A stretch of DNA of 64,000 nucleotides from Microbacterium pumilum (lineage in GTDB: Bacteria > Actinomycetota > Actinomycetes > Actinomycetales > Microbacteriaceae). The translations under genes and the position numbers were made by a program. The notes beneath the pieces are model-generated. The model was not told the DNA's origin. It saw only the letters and a program-made list of their open reading frames with translations, and ran no database searches. How positions within the stretch are numbered: the first letter of the stretch is position 1; each line of letters opens with the position of its first letter. Shown one piece after another: positions 43,347-52,965 of this stretch. The stretch covers positions 2,852,001 to 2,916,000 of the forward strand of contig NZ_BAAAOH010000001.1 of NCBI RefSeq assembly GCF_039530225.1. Reading direction: 5' to 3'.

Positions 43347-45707
43347 GCGATCGCCGCCGACGCCGCCGCCGCGCTCGCGCCACACCTCCACCCCGCCGCC
43401 GACGCTCGAGATCGCGACGACGCCGTCGGCATCCGTTCGGAAGATGCGCGCCCCCACCTCTTGGAGGATCGCGAGCGTCTCTGCCCGGGGGTGTCCGTAG
43501 TCGTTGCCCGCACCCACCGTGATGAGCCCGATGGCCGGCGCCGCGGCGTGGTAAAGGGCGACGGCCTGATCGGCGCTGCCGTGATGCGCGACCTTCACGA
43601 TCACGTACGGCGGATTCAAGGCGCCGGATGCCGCGATCGCACCCTGCGGGGAGGCCGAGAGGTCGCCGAGGAACAGCGCGCCCGGAATTCCGCCGCCGCG
43701 GACGTCCAGCACGACGCTGGCGTCGTTGCCGTACGGGAAGGCGCGGCTGGGCGCCATCGGCCAGATCACGGTCCATCGCGCCTCGCCGAGTGCGCCCTGC
43801 ATGCCCGCCTCGGCATCGACGAGGCGGGCACCGCCGGCTGCCAGCTCGGCCAGCAGGTGCCCCGCTGGGCCGTACTGGGGTCCGTGGAGCACGGTCCCGA
43901 CTCGGCCTTGCACCCCCGACACGCCGCCGACGTGATCGAGATCGAAGTGCGTCAGCACCAGCAGGTCCACGCGTGCGATCCCGGCCCGGTCGAGGCACGC
44001 CGCGAGGGGTTCGGGGTCCGGCCCCGTGTCGATGAGCATGATCGCTCCCGCCGAGCGCAGCAGCACCGCATCACCCTGACCGACATCGCAGGCCAGGACG
44101 CTCCAGTCCGCCGGAAGCGTCCATCGACCGGCGATCGTGCTGAGCGCGACACCTCCCCCAGCGACGCCCATCACGGTCGCCAGGAGGAGCATCGCTGCGG
44201 CTCGCGCCGAGCGTGCACGTCGCGAGCCGCCCGCTCGCACCGCGATGAGGACGCCCAGCGCGACGCCGACGGCCGCGAGCACCGCTGCTCCGGGCCAACC
44301 ATCGATCCAGGGCAGCAGGTCGCCGGGGATGGCGGTGACGGTCGCGGCTGTCGCGGCGATCCAGGATGCCGGGACCCACGCGAGCGCGGCGAGGCCCGAC
44401 TGCAGCGCCGGCATGGGCGCCGCGACGCAGGCCGCGAGTCCGACGAGCGTCGCGATCGGAGCGGCCGGCGCCGCGAGCAGATTCGCCAGCACACCGAAGA
44501 TCGGCACGACGGGTGAGATGAGCACGAGCAGCGGGCCGCACGCCAGCTGCGCCGCCAGCGGCACTGCGAGGGCCAGGGCGAGGGCGCGCGGAAGCCGCCT
44601 GGACAAGCCGCCCGCGAGTGGCCGCACGAACAGCAGCAGCGACGCGGTCGCCGCGGACGACAGGGCGAAACCGAGGGACGCCGCGAGCCACGGGTCGGCG
44701 ACGACCAGGATCGTGACGGCGAGCGACAGGATCGCCATCCCGGCTCCCGGTCTGCCGAGCAGCACACTCACCATCGCGACCGCGGCCATCGTCGCCGCCC
44801 GCAGGACGCTCGGTTCCGGCGTGACGAGCAGCACGAAGCCCGCCAGCGCAGCGAGACCCGACACCACGCGGATGCTGCGGCGTGCACCCAGCGCTGCAGC
44901 CGCGAGGAATGCCAAGCCGACGACCAGGGCGCAGTTCGCACCGGAGACCGCCGTCAGGTGCGAGAGCGACGACTCCTTCATCTGGGCGTCGAGGTGCAGA
45001 TCGACCGCAGACGTGTCGCCCACGGCGAGACCCGGCACGAGTCCGGCGCCGGGGCCGGGCAGCCCGTCGACGGCGGCGACGAGCCCCTGACGCAGGCCGG
45101 CAGCGACGGCAAGCGCTCCGGTGGGTGCGTGCACCACGGTGACGCCGCGCGAGGCCATCATGTTCAGCACGGCGCGGTCTCCGGTCATCGACTCTCGCGC
45201 GCTCCCGCGAGCCTCGATCACCGCACCGACGTCGAGGCCACGACGGTCGTCTACCTCGGAGGGGTCGACCTGGACCACGATGGCGGTCTCGAGCGCTCGC
45301 TCGGCGCCTCCGATCCGGATACGTGTGGCGATCGCATCGAATGCGACGGCGCCTCCTGCTCTGCGTTCCACCTTGCCCGTCACCGTGGCTTCCACCGCGA
45401 TGGCCCGACCGCCGCTGATGGCCAGTTCGGCAACGGCGACGCGGGCAGGCTGCGCGAGAGCGACGTGGGAGGCCACGGCGGCGGAGGCCGCCACCGCGAA
45501 CACCACGACGGCGATGATGCGTCCACGGGCGAACGGAGGCCGCCCTCGCCGGATGGACGTCGCCGCCACGATCAGGACGACGCCCACCACGGCCCACAGC
45601 CCGAGTGCGAGGCCGGGTGCGGCGTCCGGCACCAGCACCGCGCAGAGACCGGTCGCCCACGCGGCAGCGGCGACGGGGGCGAGCCGCAGGCCCGGTCGCA
45701 CGCTCAA
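43344..45707 (-). CDS. comEC: ComEC/Rec2-family DNA uptake channel
   Basis: The 787-residue protein has an N-terminal membrane part, the multi-helix Competence domain in the middle and a C-terminal metallo-beta-lactamase-like domain with LTHFDLDHVGG. In naturally competent bacteria ComEC carries one DNA strand across the membrane and its C-terminal domain may degrade the other. ComEA is 19 bp upstream. Whether this organism takes up DNA cannot be told here. Confidence 0.92.
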   Translation of the reverse strand: MSVRPGLRLAPVAAAAWATGLCAVLVPDAAPGLALGLWAVVGVVLIVAATSIRRGRPPFARGRIIAVVVFAVAASAAVASHVALAQPARVAVAELAISGGRAIAVEATVTGKVERRAGGAVAFDAIATRIRIGGAERALETAIVVQVDPSEVDDRRGLDVGAVIEARGSARESMTGDRAVLNMMASRGVTVVHAPTGALAVAAGLRQGLVAAVDGLPGPGAGLVPGLAVGDTSAVDLHLDAQMKESSLSHLTAVSGANCALVVGLAFLAAAALGARRSIRVVSGLAALAGFVLLVTPEPSVLRAATMAAVAMVSVLLGRPGAGMAILSLAVTILVVADPWLAASLGFALSSAATASLLLFVRPLAGGLSRRLPRALALALAVPLAAQLACGPLLVLISPVVPIFGVLANLLAAPAAPIATLVGLAACVAAPMPALQSGLAALAWVPASWIAATAATVTAIPGDLLPWIDGWPGAAVLAAVGVALGVLIAVRAGGSRRARSARAAAMLLLATVMGVAGGGVALSTIAGRWTLPADWSVLACDVGQGDAVLLRSAGAIMLIDTGPDPEPLAACLDRAGIARVDLLVLTHFDLDHVGGVSGVQGRVGTVLHGPQYGPAGHLLAELAAGGARLVDAEAGMQGALGEARWTVIWPMAPSRAFPYGNDASVVLDVRGGGIPGALFLGDLSASPQGAIAASGALNPPYVIVKVAHHGSADQAVALYHAAAPAIGLITVGAGNDYGHPRAETLAILQEVGARIFRTDADGVVAISSVGGGVEVWRERGGGVGGDR

Positions 45708-45726
45708 TCGCTCACCTGCAACCGGC

Positions 45727-46320
45727 TCACACCCTCACGAGGTCGCGCAGCGCCTCGAGCATCTTGTCGCCGATGCCTGGGACCGCGAGCAGGTCCTCGA
45801 CGCTGGTGAATCGCCCGTTGGCCTCCCTCCAGTCCACGATGCGTTGCGCCATCGCTTCACCGATGCGCGGGAGCGTGTCGAGTTCGGCCACGCCGGCCGT
45901 GTTGAGATCGATCGGACCGGTGCCCGCCGCGGCGGCCTCGGGGGCCGAGACTTCGCCGATCAGCGGGACCTGCAGCTGTTCGCCATCGCCGACCGGTCGG
46001 GCGAGGTTGACGGCGGACTCGTCGGCTCCTTGGACGAATCCCCCTGCGGCGGCCACCGCGTCGATGACCCTCGCGCCTTCGGCGAGCACGTAGAGCCCTG
46101 GTGACCGCACGGCGCCCGACACGTACACGTAGACGGGAGCAGCGGTCGCGGCAGGCGACGCGCCGGTTCCATCGATGGCCACCGACACCACCGGCGCGGA
46201 GGCGCCGCGGAGGATGCCGATGCCCACCGTCACCGCGAGCACGACGATGACCACGACGACCGCGGCGCCCAGGCCGAGTCGTCCCTTCGCCCCCTTCGCA
46301 GGAGGGTCGGCTGCTGTCAC
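45727..46320 (-). CDS. comEA: ComEA-family DNA-binding protein
   Basis: The 197-residue protein has one N-terminal membrane helix (VVVVIVVLAVTVGIGIL), an SLBB-like domain (VYVYVSGAVRSPGLYVL) and a C-terminal helix-hairpin-helix pair (LNTAGVAELDTLPRIGEAMAQ) that binds DNA. It is the surface DNA receptor of competence systems. GTG at 46320 lies 6 nt after TAGCGT. Confidence 0.92.
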   Translation of the reverse strand: MTAADPPAKGAKGRLGLGAAVVVVIVVLAVTVGIGILRGASAPVVSVAIDGTGASPAATAAPVYVYVSGAVRSPGLYVLAEGARVIDAVAAAGGFVQGADESAVNLARPVGDGEQLQVPLIGEVSAPEAAAAGTGPIDLNTAGVAELDTLPRIGEAMAQRIVDWREANGRFTSVEDLLAVPGIGDKMLEALRDLVRV

Positions 46321-46326
46321 GCGCTC

Positions 46327-46332
46327 ACGCTA
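46327..46332 (-). promoter_or_regulatory. -10 box of comEA-comEC
   Basis: TAGCGT ends 6 nt before the GTG at 46320. Confidence 0.55.
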
Positions 46333-46410
46333 GGGGCCCCGGGCCCGCGGAAAGACCCGTGATCCGCAAGCGGTGGATCCCGCCGACGCGAACCGTCCTG
46401 GGGAGGAGCC

Positions 46411-49002
46411 TCAGCGCGTGGTGAAGCTCACGACCTTGGGGGGACGTACCACGGCGCGCACGATCTCACGACCGGCGAGCCCCCGCACGACGCGGTCGTC
46501 AGCGCGGGCGAGTCGCTCCAGTGTCGCGCCGTCGACCCGCGAGGGCACCTCGAGGGTGGCTCGCACTTTGCCGTCGATCTGGACGACGGCGGTCACCGTG
46601 TCCTCCACGAGAAGCGTCGGATCGGCGGTCCGCCAGGTGACGAGTCCGACGAAGGGCTTGTAGCCGAGGATCTCCCACATCTCCTCCGCCGTGTGCGGCG
46701 CGAACATGTCGAGGATCATCGCGGTGGCCTCGGCGGCTTCACGCACCGCCGGATCGGCGGGCCCGGCCCCGGTGTCGATCGTCTTGCGAGTGGCGTTGAC
46801 CAACTCCATGAGCCGGGCGACGACCACGTTGAACTTCGTCTGCTCGACGAGAGCGGGCACGTCGGCGAGGACGCGATGCGTCACACGCCGCAGTGCCTGG
46901 TCGCCCTCGGCCCAGATCACGTCCGGGGCGCTCGTGACATCGTTCGCAACGCGCCACGCACGCGCGAGGAACTTCTGCGCTCCCGTTGTCGACACGTCCT
47001 CCCAGTTGATGTCGTCCTCGACAGGTCCGGCGAAGACGAGCGCGACGCGCACCGCGTCCGCGCCGGGGTCGACCATGCTCGAGGCGAACTCGACGAGATT
47101 GCCCTTGCTCTTGGACATCTTCGTGCCGCCGAGCAGCACCATTCCCTGGTTGATCAGGGTCGAGAACGGCTCTGTGAAATCGACCTCGCCCATGTCGAAG
47201 AGCACCTTGGTGATGAATCGGACGTAGAGCAGGTGCAGGATGGCGTGCTCGACGCCGCCGATGTAGGAGTCGACCGGCGCCCACTTGTTGGCCTCGCGCG
47301 TCGGGAACGCCTCGTCTGCATCGTTCGGGGCGAAGAAGCGCAGGAAATACCACGAGCTGTCGACGAACGTGTCCATCGTGTCGGGGTCGCGCAGCGCAGG
47401 CTCGCCCGTCTCGGGGTCGACCGCCTGCATCCACTCGGTCGCGCCGCCGAGCGGCGACGTGCCCCGTGGCGCGAGGTCGAGTCCGGCAGCGTCGGGCAGG
47501 GTCAGGGGCAGCTGCTCGTCGGGAACGAGAACGATTCGGCCGTCCTCGGTGTGCACGACAGGGATCGGCGTGCCCCAGAAGCGCTGACGCGAGATCAGCC
47601 AGTCGCGCAGCCGGTACGACTTCGCGGCGCGTCCCGTTCCCGCTGCCTGGAGCTGCTCGATGATCCGTGAGATGGCGTTGCGCTTGGACAGGCCGTCCAG
47701 CGGGCCGGAGTTGATCATCCGGCCCTCGCCGGTGAGTGCGATGCCGGTGCGCGCCGGATCCATCTCGTCGAGCGACGAGGCCTCCGTGCCGGGATCGATC
47801 GGAACGCCGTCGTCGTCGAGCTCGATCACGGGGATCGATCCCGTGATCGGCGCCGTCGTGTCGACGACGACATTCACGGGCAGGTCGAACGCACGAGCGA
47901 AGTCCAGATCGCGCTGGTCGTGCGCGGGCACCGCCATGACCGCGCCGTGGCCGTAGTCCGCCAGCACATAGTCGGCCGCCCAGATCGGCAGCCGCTCGCC
48001 GTTGATCGGGTTGATCGCCCAACGATCGAGGAAGACACCTGTCTTGGGCCGGTCGGTGCTCTGCCGCTCGATGTCGGTCTCACGCTGCACGCGCTCGAGG
48101 TAGTCCTGGAACCGCATCCGCACCTCGGCGGTCGAGCCGGCGGCGAGCTCCGCCGCCAGATCGCTGTCGGGTGCGACCACGAAGAACGTCGCACCGTGGA
48201 GGGTGTCAGGGCGCGTCGAGAACACCGTCACACGCCCCTCGCGGCCCTCGATCTCGAAGTCGATATCGGCGCCGACCGAGCGGCCGATCCAGTTCCGCTG
48301 CATGCGGATGACCTTCTGCGGCCAGAAGCCCTCGAGCTGGTTGAGGTCGTCGAGCAGACGGTCGGCGTAGTCGGTGATCCGGAAGTACCACTGCGTCAGC
48401 TTCTTCTTGATGACCTCGGCGCCGCATCGCTCGCAGCGCCCGTCGACGACCTGCTCGTTGGCGAGCACGGTCTGATCGTTCGGGCACCAGTTGACCGGGC
48501 TCTCCTTCCGGTAGGCCAGGCCGCGCTCGTAGAGGCGCTGGAACAGCCACTGGTTCCAGCGGTAGTACTCCGGGTCGCTGGTGTGGAGGATGCGGGACCA
48601 GTCGTAGGAGGAGCCGTACTCGCGGAAGCTCTTCTTGTGCTTCTCGATGTTCGCGTACGTCCACTCGCGCGGGTCGGCACCGCGCTGGATCGCGGCGTTC
48701 TCGGCCGGCAGTCCGAACGAGTCCCAGCCGATCGGGTTCAGGACGTTGTAGCCGCGGTGCCGCCAGAAGCGCGCCACCACGTCGACGTAGGCGTAGTTCT
48801 CCGCGTGTCCCATGTGGAGATCTCCCGAGGGGTACGGGAACATGCCGAGCACGTACTTGCGGGGGCGGGTGTCAGCGTCGCCTCCGGCTCGGAACGGGTC
48901 GGACTCGGCCCAGCGTGCCTGCCACTTCTGCTGGATCGCGTACGCATCGTAGCCACCGCCTTCAGCGGGCGCAGCGGTGTCGGGAGGGGAGGTCTGGGAC
49001 AC
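46411..49002 (-). CDS. leuS: Leucyl-tRNA synthetase
   Basis: The 863-residue class I synthetase has the HIGH motif as HMGH in [10 protein letters not shown], the CP1 editing domain in the middle and KMSKS in [14 protein letters not shown] at 49002 is chosen; an in-frame TTG at 49014 would add four residues, and neither has a clear ribosome binding site. It is a single-gene unit between comEA and the pabB-like gene. Confidence 0.95.
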   Translation of the reverse strand: MSQTSPPDTAAPAEGGGYDAYAIQQKWQARWAESDPFRAGGDADTRPRKYVLGMFPYPSGDLHMGHAENYAYVDVVARFWRHRGYNVLNPIGWDSFGLPAENAAIQRGADPREWTYANIEKHKKSFREYGSSYDWSRILHTSDPEYYRWNQWLFQRLYERGLAYRKESPVNWCPNDQTVLANEQVVDGRCERCGAEVIKKKLTQWYFRITDYADRLLDDLNQLEGFWPQKVIRMQRNWIGRSVGADIDFEIEGREGRVTVFSTRPDTLHGATFFVVAPDSDLAAELAAGSTAEVRMRFQDYLERVQRETDIERQSTDRPKTGVFLDRWAINPINGERLPIWAADYVLADYGHGAVMAVPAHDQRDLDFARAFDLPVNVVVDTTAPITGSIPVIELDDDGVPIDPGTEASSLDEMDPARTGIALTGEGRMINSGPLDGLSKRNAISRIIEQLQAAGTGRAAKSYRLRDWLISRQRFWGTPIPVVHTEDGRIVLVPDEQLPLTLPDAAGLDLAPRGTSPLGGATEWMQAVDPETGEPALRDPDTMDTFVDSSWYFLRFFAPNDADEAFPTREANKWAPVDSYIGGVEHAILHLLYVRFITKVLFDMGEVDFTEPFSTLINQGMVLLGGTKMSKSKGNLVEFASSMVDPGADAVRVALVFAGPVEDDINWEDVSTTGAQKFLARAWRVANDVTSAPDVIWAEGDQALRRVTHRVLADVPALVEQTKFNVVVARLMELVNATRKTIDTGAGPADPAVREAAEATAMILDMFAPHTAEEMWEILGYKPFVGLVTWRTADPTLLVEDTVTAVVQIDGKVRATLEVPSRVDGATLERLARADDRVVRGLAGREIVRAVVRPPKVVSFTTR

Positions 49003-49071
49003 GAGGGGAACCAATCAGAGGTATGTCGGCAGCGCACGAAACGCGAAACTCCAGGTTACCCGACGCCTGCG

Positions 49072-50388
49072 CTACCAACCCGGCGGGAGCGTTGCGCCGA
49101 GTGCCGCGAGCGGCCCCCGCGCCTTCACACCCACCTCGGCGACCTCGTCCGCGGCATCCGATCGCCACGTGATGCCGCCGCCCGCGCCGACGTACGCCCC
49201 GCCGGGGTGGACGACGATCGAGCGGATGACCATGGCGAGATCCAACGCGCCGTCGTCGCCGATCCAGCCGAAGCACCCGGCGAAGACACCGCGAGGTGCG
49301 GCCTCCAGGCGGTGCAGGATCGTCATGGCGGAGAGCTTGGGCGTGCCCGTCATGCTCCCGGCGGGAAATGCGGCATCCAGCAGATCTCCCACCGTCGTGC
49401 CCGGCTGCAGGTGCCCCGACACCGTGCTCACGAGCTGGTGGACTGCGGCGTAGGACTCGACCTCGAGCAGGCCGTCGACACCGACCGATCCTGGCTCGCT
49501 CACGCGCGACAGGTCGTTGCGCATGAGGTCGACGATCATGACGTTCTCGGCGCGCTCCTTCTCGCTCGCCCGCAGTTCGGCGGCCAGTCGACGGTCCTCC
49601 GCTTCGTCCGCACCGCGCGGACGGGTTCCCTTGATCGGCCGCGTGCGGACGGTGCCGGCCTCGACCTCGAGGAACCGTTCGGGACTCGCGCTGGCCAGTG
49701 CGAGATCGCCGGAGCGCAGGAATCCGCCATGGTGCGTCGGGGTCATCTCCCGCAGGCGGATGTAGGTCGCGGCGGGGTCGACGCCGGCTGCGACCGAGAA
49801 GCGGGTCGTCAGACAGAGCTGGTAGGCGTCGCCCTCGCGGATCGCCTCCCTGCACTCCTCGATGAGCGCGGCGTATTCATCGGGGCGGTGCCGGCCGACG
49901 GCGGCCGCCAGCGGACGAGCGGGCGCGGTGCCCGAGCTCGGAGGTGCGTCGTCCATCTCATCCAGCTCGCGCGCGAATGAGGGAGCCTCGTCGGCCGGAG
50001 CGACCGCCCAGGCCCGCCGCGCGCCGTGGTCGAAGGCGACGAACCGGTGCACGCGCAGCCACACGTCGGCCGGCTCGCTCGGGTCGCTCGTCGCGACCGG
50101 CGCGCCGGCGCGCTCGGCAGCCGCTTCGTATCCGAACCAGCCGACCCAACCGCCGCGGAACCTCCCTGCCGGCCAGTCGTCGGCCGCGGGTTCGACCGCG
50201 CACGTGAGAGCCCGCACCCGATCGGCGTCGTTCTCGGGTCGACCGGTTCCGACCCAGCTCCATCCCACCGATGCGCCGGGGCCGGCGTCGAGCCAGAACG
50301 CATGATCGGCACGGGCAGGGCCCGCGGCGAAGACGGATGCCGGATCCCGCCATCGCGCGAGCGGGACGGCGACCAGCGGCGGAGACAT
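49072..50388 (-). CDS. pabB: Anthranilate/aminodeoxychorismate synthase component I
   Basis: The 438-residue chorismate-binding enzyme has GGWVGWFGYE in the N-terminal domain, and in the catalytic domain PIKGTRPRG, IVDLMRNDLSRV and GSMTGTPK. PabB (folate branch) is preferred to TrpE because no trp genes are near and the length is modest, but no glutamine amidotransferase partner is adjacent either, so the choice is not certain. ATG lies 6 nt after TAGCCT, back-to-back with the DedA promoter. Confidence 0.85.
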   Translation of the reverse strand: MSPPLVAVPLARWRDPASVFAAGPARADHAFWLDAGPGASVGWSWVGTGRPENDADRVRALTCAVEPAADDWPAGRFRGGWVGWFGYEAAAERAGAPVATSDPSEPADVWLRVHRFVAFDHGARRAWAVAPADEAPSFARELDEMDDAPPSSGTAPARPLAAAVGRHRPDEYAALIEECREAIREGDAYQLCLTTRFSVAAGVDPAATYIRLREMTPTHHGGFLRSGDLALASASPERFLEVEAGTVRTRPIKGTRPRGADEAEDRRLAAELRASEKERAENVMIVDLMRNDLSRVSEPGSVGVDGLLEVESYAAVHQLVSTVSGHLQPGTTVGDLLDAAFPAGSMTGTPKLSAMTILHRLEAAPRGVFAGCFGWIGDDGALDLAMVIRSIVVHPGGAYVGAGGGITWRSDAADEVAEVGVKARGPLAALGATLPPGW

Positions 50389-50394
50389 GTTCCC

Positions 50395-50400
50395 AGGCTA
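50395..50400 (-). promoter_or_regulatory. -10 box of the pabB-like gene
   Basis: TAGCCT ends 6 nt before the ATG at 50388. Confidence 0.6.
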
Positions 50401-50418
50401 GAGCGCGGTGTCAGCGCC

Positions 50419-50424
50419 TAGGCT
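50419..50424 (+). promoter_or_regulatory. -10 box of the DedA-APP1 operon
   Basis: TAGGCT ends 6 nt before the GTG at 50431; only 42 bp separate the two divergent start codons. Confidence 0.65.
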
Positions 50425-50430
50425 CAGGGC

Positions 50431-51117
50431 GTGAACGAGTTCCTGACGTGGCTTCTCGACACTGTGCAGAGCGTCGACCCCGTCGTGCGGACTCTCGTCG
50501 CCGGCATCGCGATCATGCTCGAGACGAGCGTGCTCGTCGGACTCTTCGTACCCGGTGACACGGTCGTCATCATCGCCGCGACCGCTGTCGCGAGCCCGTT
50601 GGAGGGAGTGCTCCTCGGCGTAGCAGTCGTCATCGGAGCGCTCATCGGGGAGAGCATCGGCTTCTGGCTGGGGCGCTTCCTCGGTCCGAGGATCCACCAT
50701 TCGCGGCTCGGCCGGCGGATCGGCGATGAGAACTGGAACCGCTCCGAGCGATACCTTCGCCGCCGCGGCGGTCCGGCGATCTTCATCTCACGGTTCCTGC
50801 CGGTGCTGCACTCGCTGGTTCCTCTGACCGTCGGCATGAGCGGCTTCCGCTACGGCCGGTTCCTCGCCTGGACGGCGCCCGCCTGCATCCTGTGGGCCGC
50901 GCTGTACATCACCGTCGGCTCGCTCGCCGCCGGCACCTACCGCGAGCTCGCCGACCAGCTCCATTACGCCGGCTACATCTTCGTCGCGATCATCGTGCTG
51001 TTCATAGGGCTCGTCTTCCTCAGCAAGAAGGTCATCGAGCGGGCCGAGCGCAAGCACCTGACCGCAGACGACGAGCCCACCGCGCATCAGGGCATCCAGG
51101 ACGACGTGAAAGACTGA
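50431..51117 (+). CDS. DedA-family membrane protein
   Basis: The 228-residue protein has the DedA/VTT domain: hydrophobic segments, LVGLFVPGDTVVIIAA, the amphipathic GRFLGPRIHH part and SRFLPVLHSLVPLTVGM, followed by helices. DedA proteins recycle lipid carriers such as undecaprenyl phosphate or flip phospholipids. The GTG start is leaderless. The next gene follows after 4 bp, so both are one operon, which links it to lipid-phosphate turnover. Confidence 0.9.
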   Translation: MNEFLTWLLDTVQSVDPVVRTLVAGIAIMLETSVLVGLFVPGDTVVIIAATAVASPLEGVLLGVAVVIGALIGESIGFWLGRFLGPRIHHSRLGRRIGDENWNRSERYLRRRGGPAIFISRFLPVLHSLVPLTVGMSGFRYGRFLAWTAPACILWAALYITVGSLAAGTYRELADQLHYAGYIFVAIIVLFIGLVFLSKKVIERAERKHLTADDEPTAHQGIQDDVKD

Positions 51118-51121
51118 CAGG

Positions 51122-52159
51122 ATGCCCGAAACGCCACAGTCTCCGCAGCCGCCCAAGGTGCTGTGGCTTGCGCGGATGGAGTACCGGTTCCACTCCTGGC
51201 GCGAGCGACGCGCTCGCAAGCGCGGGCTGCTGCCGGAAGTCACCCCGTTCCCTGGCTACGGCGGGGTGGATTGGGTGCGGGTACTCGGTCGAGTCCTCAT
51301 CGTGCCTCCCACGCGGCAGCGCACCTCCGGCGAGTACGCGAGTGTCCGTGGCTGGCGCAGCTTCGCTGCTGTGGCGGTCGGCTACGCGCGCGTCACCATC
51401 ACTGTGGCGGGAACGACGCACGAAGTGGTGGCAGACCGGGGCGGGGTCATCGACACCGTGATCGCGGGTCGCCTCGAGCCCGGCTGGCAGATCCTGACGA
51501 TGGCGGTGGAGGATGGCGAACCCGTCGAGACACGGGTCTTCATCGTGGGGCCGGACGTGCGATTCGGCGTCGTCTCCGACATCGACGACACCGTCATGGT
51601 GACCGCGCTTCCGCGCCCGCTTCTCGCTGCGTGGAATTCCTTCGTGGTGGACGAGCACGCACGTCAGCCGGTTCCGGGCATGGCGGTGCTGATGGAGCGT
51701 CTGGTACGTGATCGCCCGGGCACACCCGTGATCTACCTGTCGACAGGTGCGTGGAACATCGCACCGACCCTCATCCGATTTCTGCGGCGGCACCTCTACC
51801 CGCCTGGCGCCATGCTGCTCACCGACTGGGGACCGACGCATGACCGCTGGTTCCGCAGCGGCAAGGAGCACAAGCTCTCGAACCTCAAGCGGCTGGCGGG
51901 CGAGTTCCCCGACGTCAAGTGGCTGCTCATCGGCGATGACGGTCAGCACGATCCCGAGCTGTACACCACGTTCGCGAGCGAGCAGCCGCACAGTGTCGCC
52001 GGCGTCGCCATCCGGCGCCTGTCCCCCGCCGAGGCGGTCCTCGCCGGCGGACGGACGACCGTCAACGACCACTCTGCCGCGGCCGTTCCGTGGGTCACCG
52101 ATTCGGATGGTGCCGGTCTGGTGGAGAGGCTCGTCGAGGTCGGAGTGCTCGAGAGCTGA
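51122..52159 (+). CDS. APP1-type phosphatidate phosphatase domain protein (DUF2183)
   Basis: The 345-residue protein has the DUF2183 catalytic domain with the HAD-like motif DIDDT (VVSDIDDTVMVT) and later WGPTHDRWFRSG and IGDDGQHDPE, which match the catalytic Asp and the second-aspartate region. Yeast App1 dephosphorylates phosphatidic acid. No signal peptide is seen. The frame starts at ATG 51122, just after the DedA stop. Action on a lipid phosphate is likely from the family and the DedA neighbour. Confidence 0.88.
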   Translation: MPETPQSPQPPKVLWLARMEYRFHSWRERRARKRGLLPEVTPFPGYGGVDWVRVLGRVLIVPPTRQRTSGEYASVRGWRSFAAVAVGYARVTITVAGTTHEVVADRGGVIDTVIAGRLEPGWQILTMAVEDGEPVETRVFIVGPDVRFGVVSDIDDTVMVTALPRPLLAAWNSFVVDEHARQPVPGMAVLMERLVRDRPGTPVIYLSTGAWNIAPTLIRFLRRHLYPPGAMLLTDWGPTHDRWFRSGKEHKLSNLKRLAGEFPDVKWLLIGDDGQHDPELYTTFASEQPHSVAGVAIRRLSPAEAVLAGGRTTVNDHSAAAVPWVTDSDGAGLVERLVEVGVLES

Positions 52160-52184
52160 CTGGTTTGCTGTCGGACCCCACGCC

Positions 52185-52190
52185 TAGGCT
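52185..52190 (+). promoter_or_regulatory. -10 box of the SRAP gene
   Basis: TAGGCT ends 6 nt before the ATG at 52197. Confidence 0.65.
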
Positions 52191-52196
52191 GGTCGC

Positions 52197-52910
52197 ATGT
52201 GCGGACGGTTCGTCGTGGCGAGTGTGGCATCCGAGCTGGTCGGTGTCCTCCGTGTAGACCTCGAGGACGACGATCTTCCGGCGCCCTCGTACAACGTCGC
52301 TCCGACCGCACAAGCTGCGATCGTCATCGACTCGGCGAAGACCGAACCCCCGACCCGTCGGCTCGAGTCCGCGAGATGGGGTCTCATCCCCGCGTGGGCG
52401 AAGGACACCAAGATCGGCACCCGGGCTTTCAACGCACGCTCCGAAGAGCTCGAAGACAAGCCGATGTTCCGCAAGGCGCTCGCGAAGCGCCGAGCGGTGG
52501 TGCCGACATCCGGGTACTACGAGTGGAAGACCGTCGACGGCGTAAAGATCCCGCACTACATCCACCCGGCGGACGGCTCGCCGCTGTTCATGGCCGGGCT
52601 CTACGAGTGGTGGAAAGACCCGGCCAAGCAGGATGACGACCCCGACCGGTGGCTGCTGAGCTTCACGATCCTGACACGCGACTCGATCGGTCGGCTCGGA
52701 TCCATCCACGATCGGATGCCGCTGTTCATCGACGCCGACCACGCCGACGCGTGGCTCGATCCGACGATCGACAACGTGCGAGACGTGCTCGACGCCACGA
52801 TCGATGCCGCCCCGGCACTCGCGAAGACGCTCGACGATCACGTCGTGTCGAAAGCGGTCGGCAACGTGCGCAACAACTCGCCCGAGCTGATCGAACCCGC
52901 CGACGGCTGA
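52197..52910 (+). CDS. SOS response-associated (SRAP/HMCES-like) protein
   Basis: The 237-residue protein begins MCGRF, so Cys2 becomes the N-terminal residue that forms a stable crosslink with abasic sites in single-stranded DNA. Other SRAP motifs are FNARSEE, GYYEWK and IHDRMP, which hold the remaining active-site residues. It shields abasic sites from cleavage. It is monocistronic and leaderless, and lies just before a 3-methyladenine glycosylase-like gene. Confidence 0.93.
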   Translation: MCGRFVVASVASELVGVLRVDLEDDDLPAPSYNVAPTAQAAIVIDSAKTEPPTRRLESARWGLIPAWAKDTKIGTRAFNARSEELEDKPMFRKALAKRRAVVPTSGYYEWKTVDGVKIPHYIHPADGSPLFMAGLYEWWKDPAKQDDDPDRWLLSFTILTRDSIGRLGSIHDRMPLFIDADHADAWLDPTIDNVRDVLDATIDAAPALAKTLDDHVVSKAVGNVRNNSPELIEPADG

Positions 52911-52938
52911 GCCCGTCGAGCGCCGACCCCGTCGAACC
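52906..52938. repeat. Degenerate dispersed repeat at the end of the SRAP gene
   Basis: GCTGAGCCCGTCGAGC overlaps the SRAP stop codon, followed by CCGTCGAACC; both resemble halves of the repeat seen after fabF and inside era. Confidence 0.4.
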
Positions 52939-52953
52939 GACGGATGTCCGACG

Positions 52954-52959
52954 TATCCT
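52954..52959 (+). promoter_or_regulatory. -10 box of the 3-methyladenine glycosylase-like gene
   Basis: TATCCT ends 6 nt before the GTG at 52966. Confidence 0.6.
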
Positions 52960-52965
52960 CGAAGG

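Noticed and set aside
47920..49980. Long plus-strand open frame opposite leuS and the pabB-like gene
   Set aside because: It is the GC-rich antisense shadow of two well-supported genes, with no ribosome binding site and a composition rich in Arg, Val, His and Asp.
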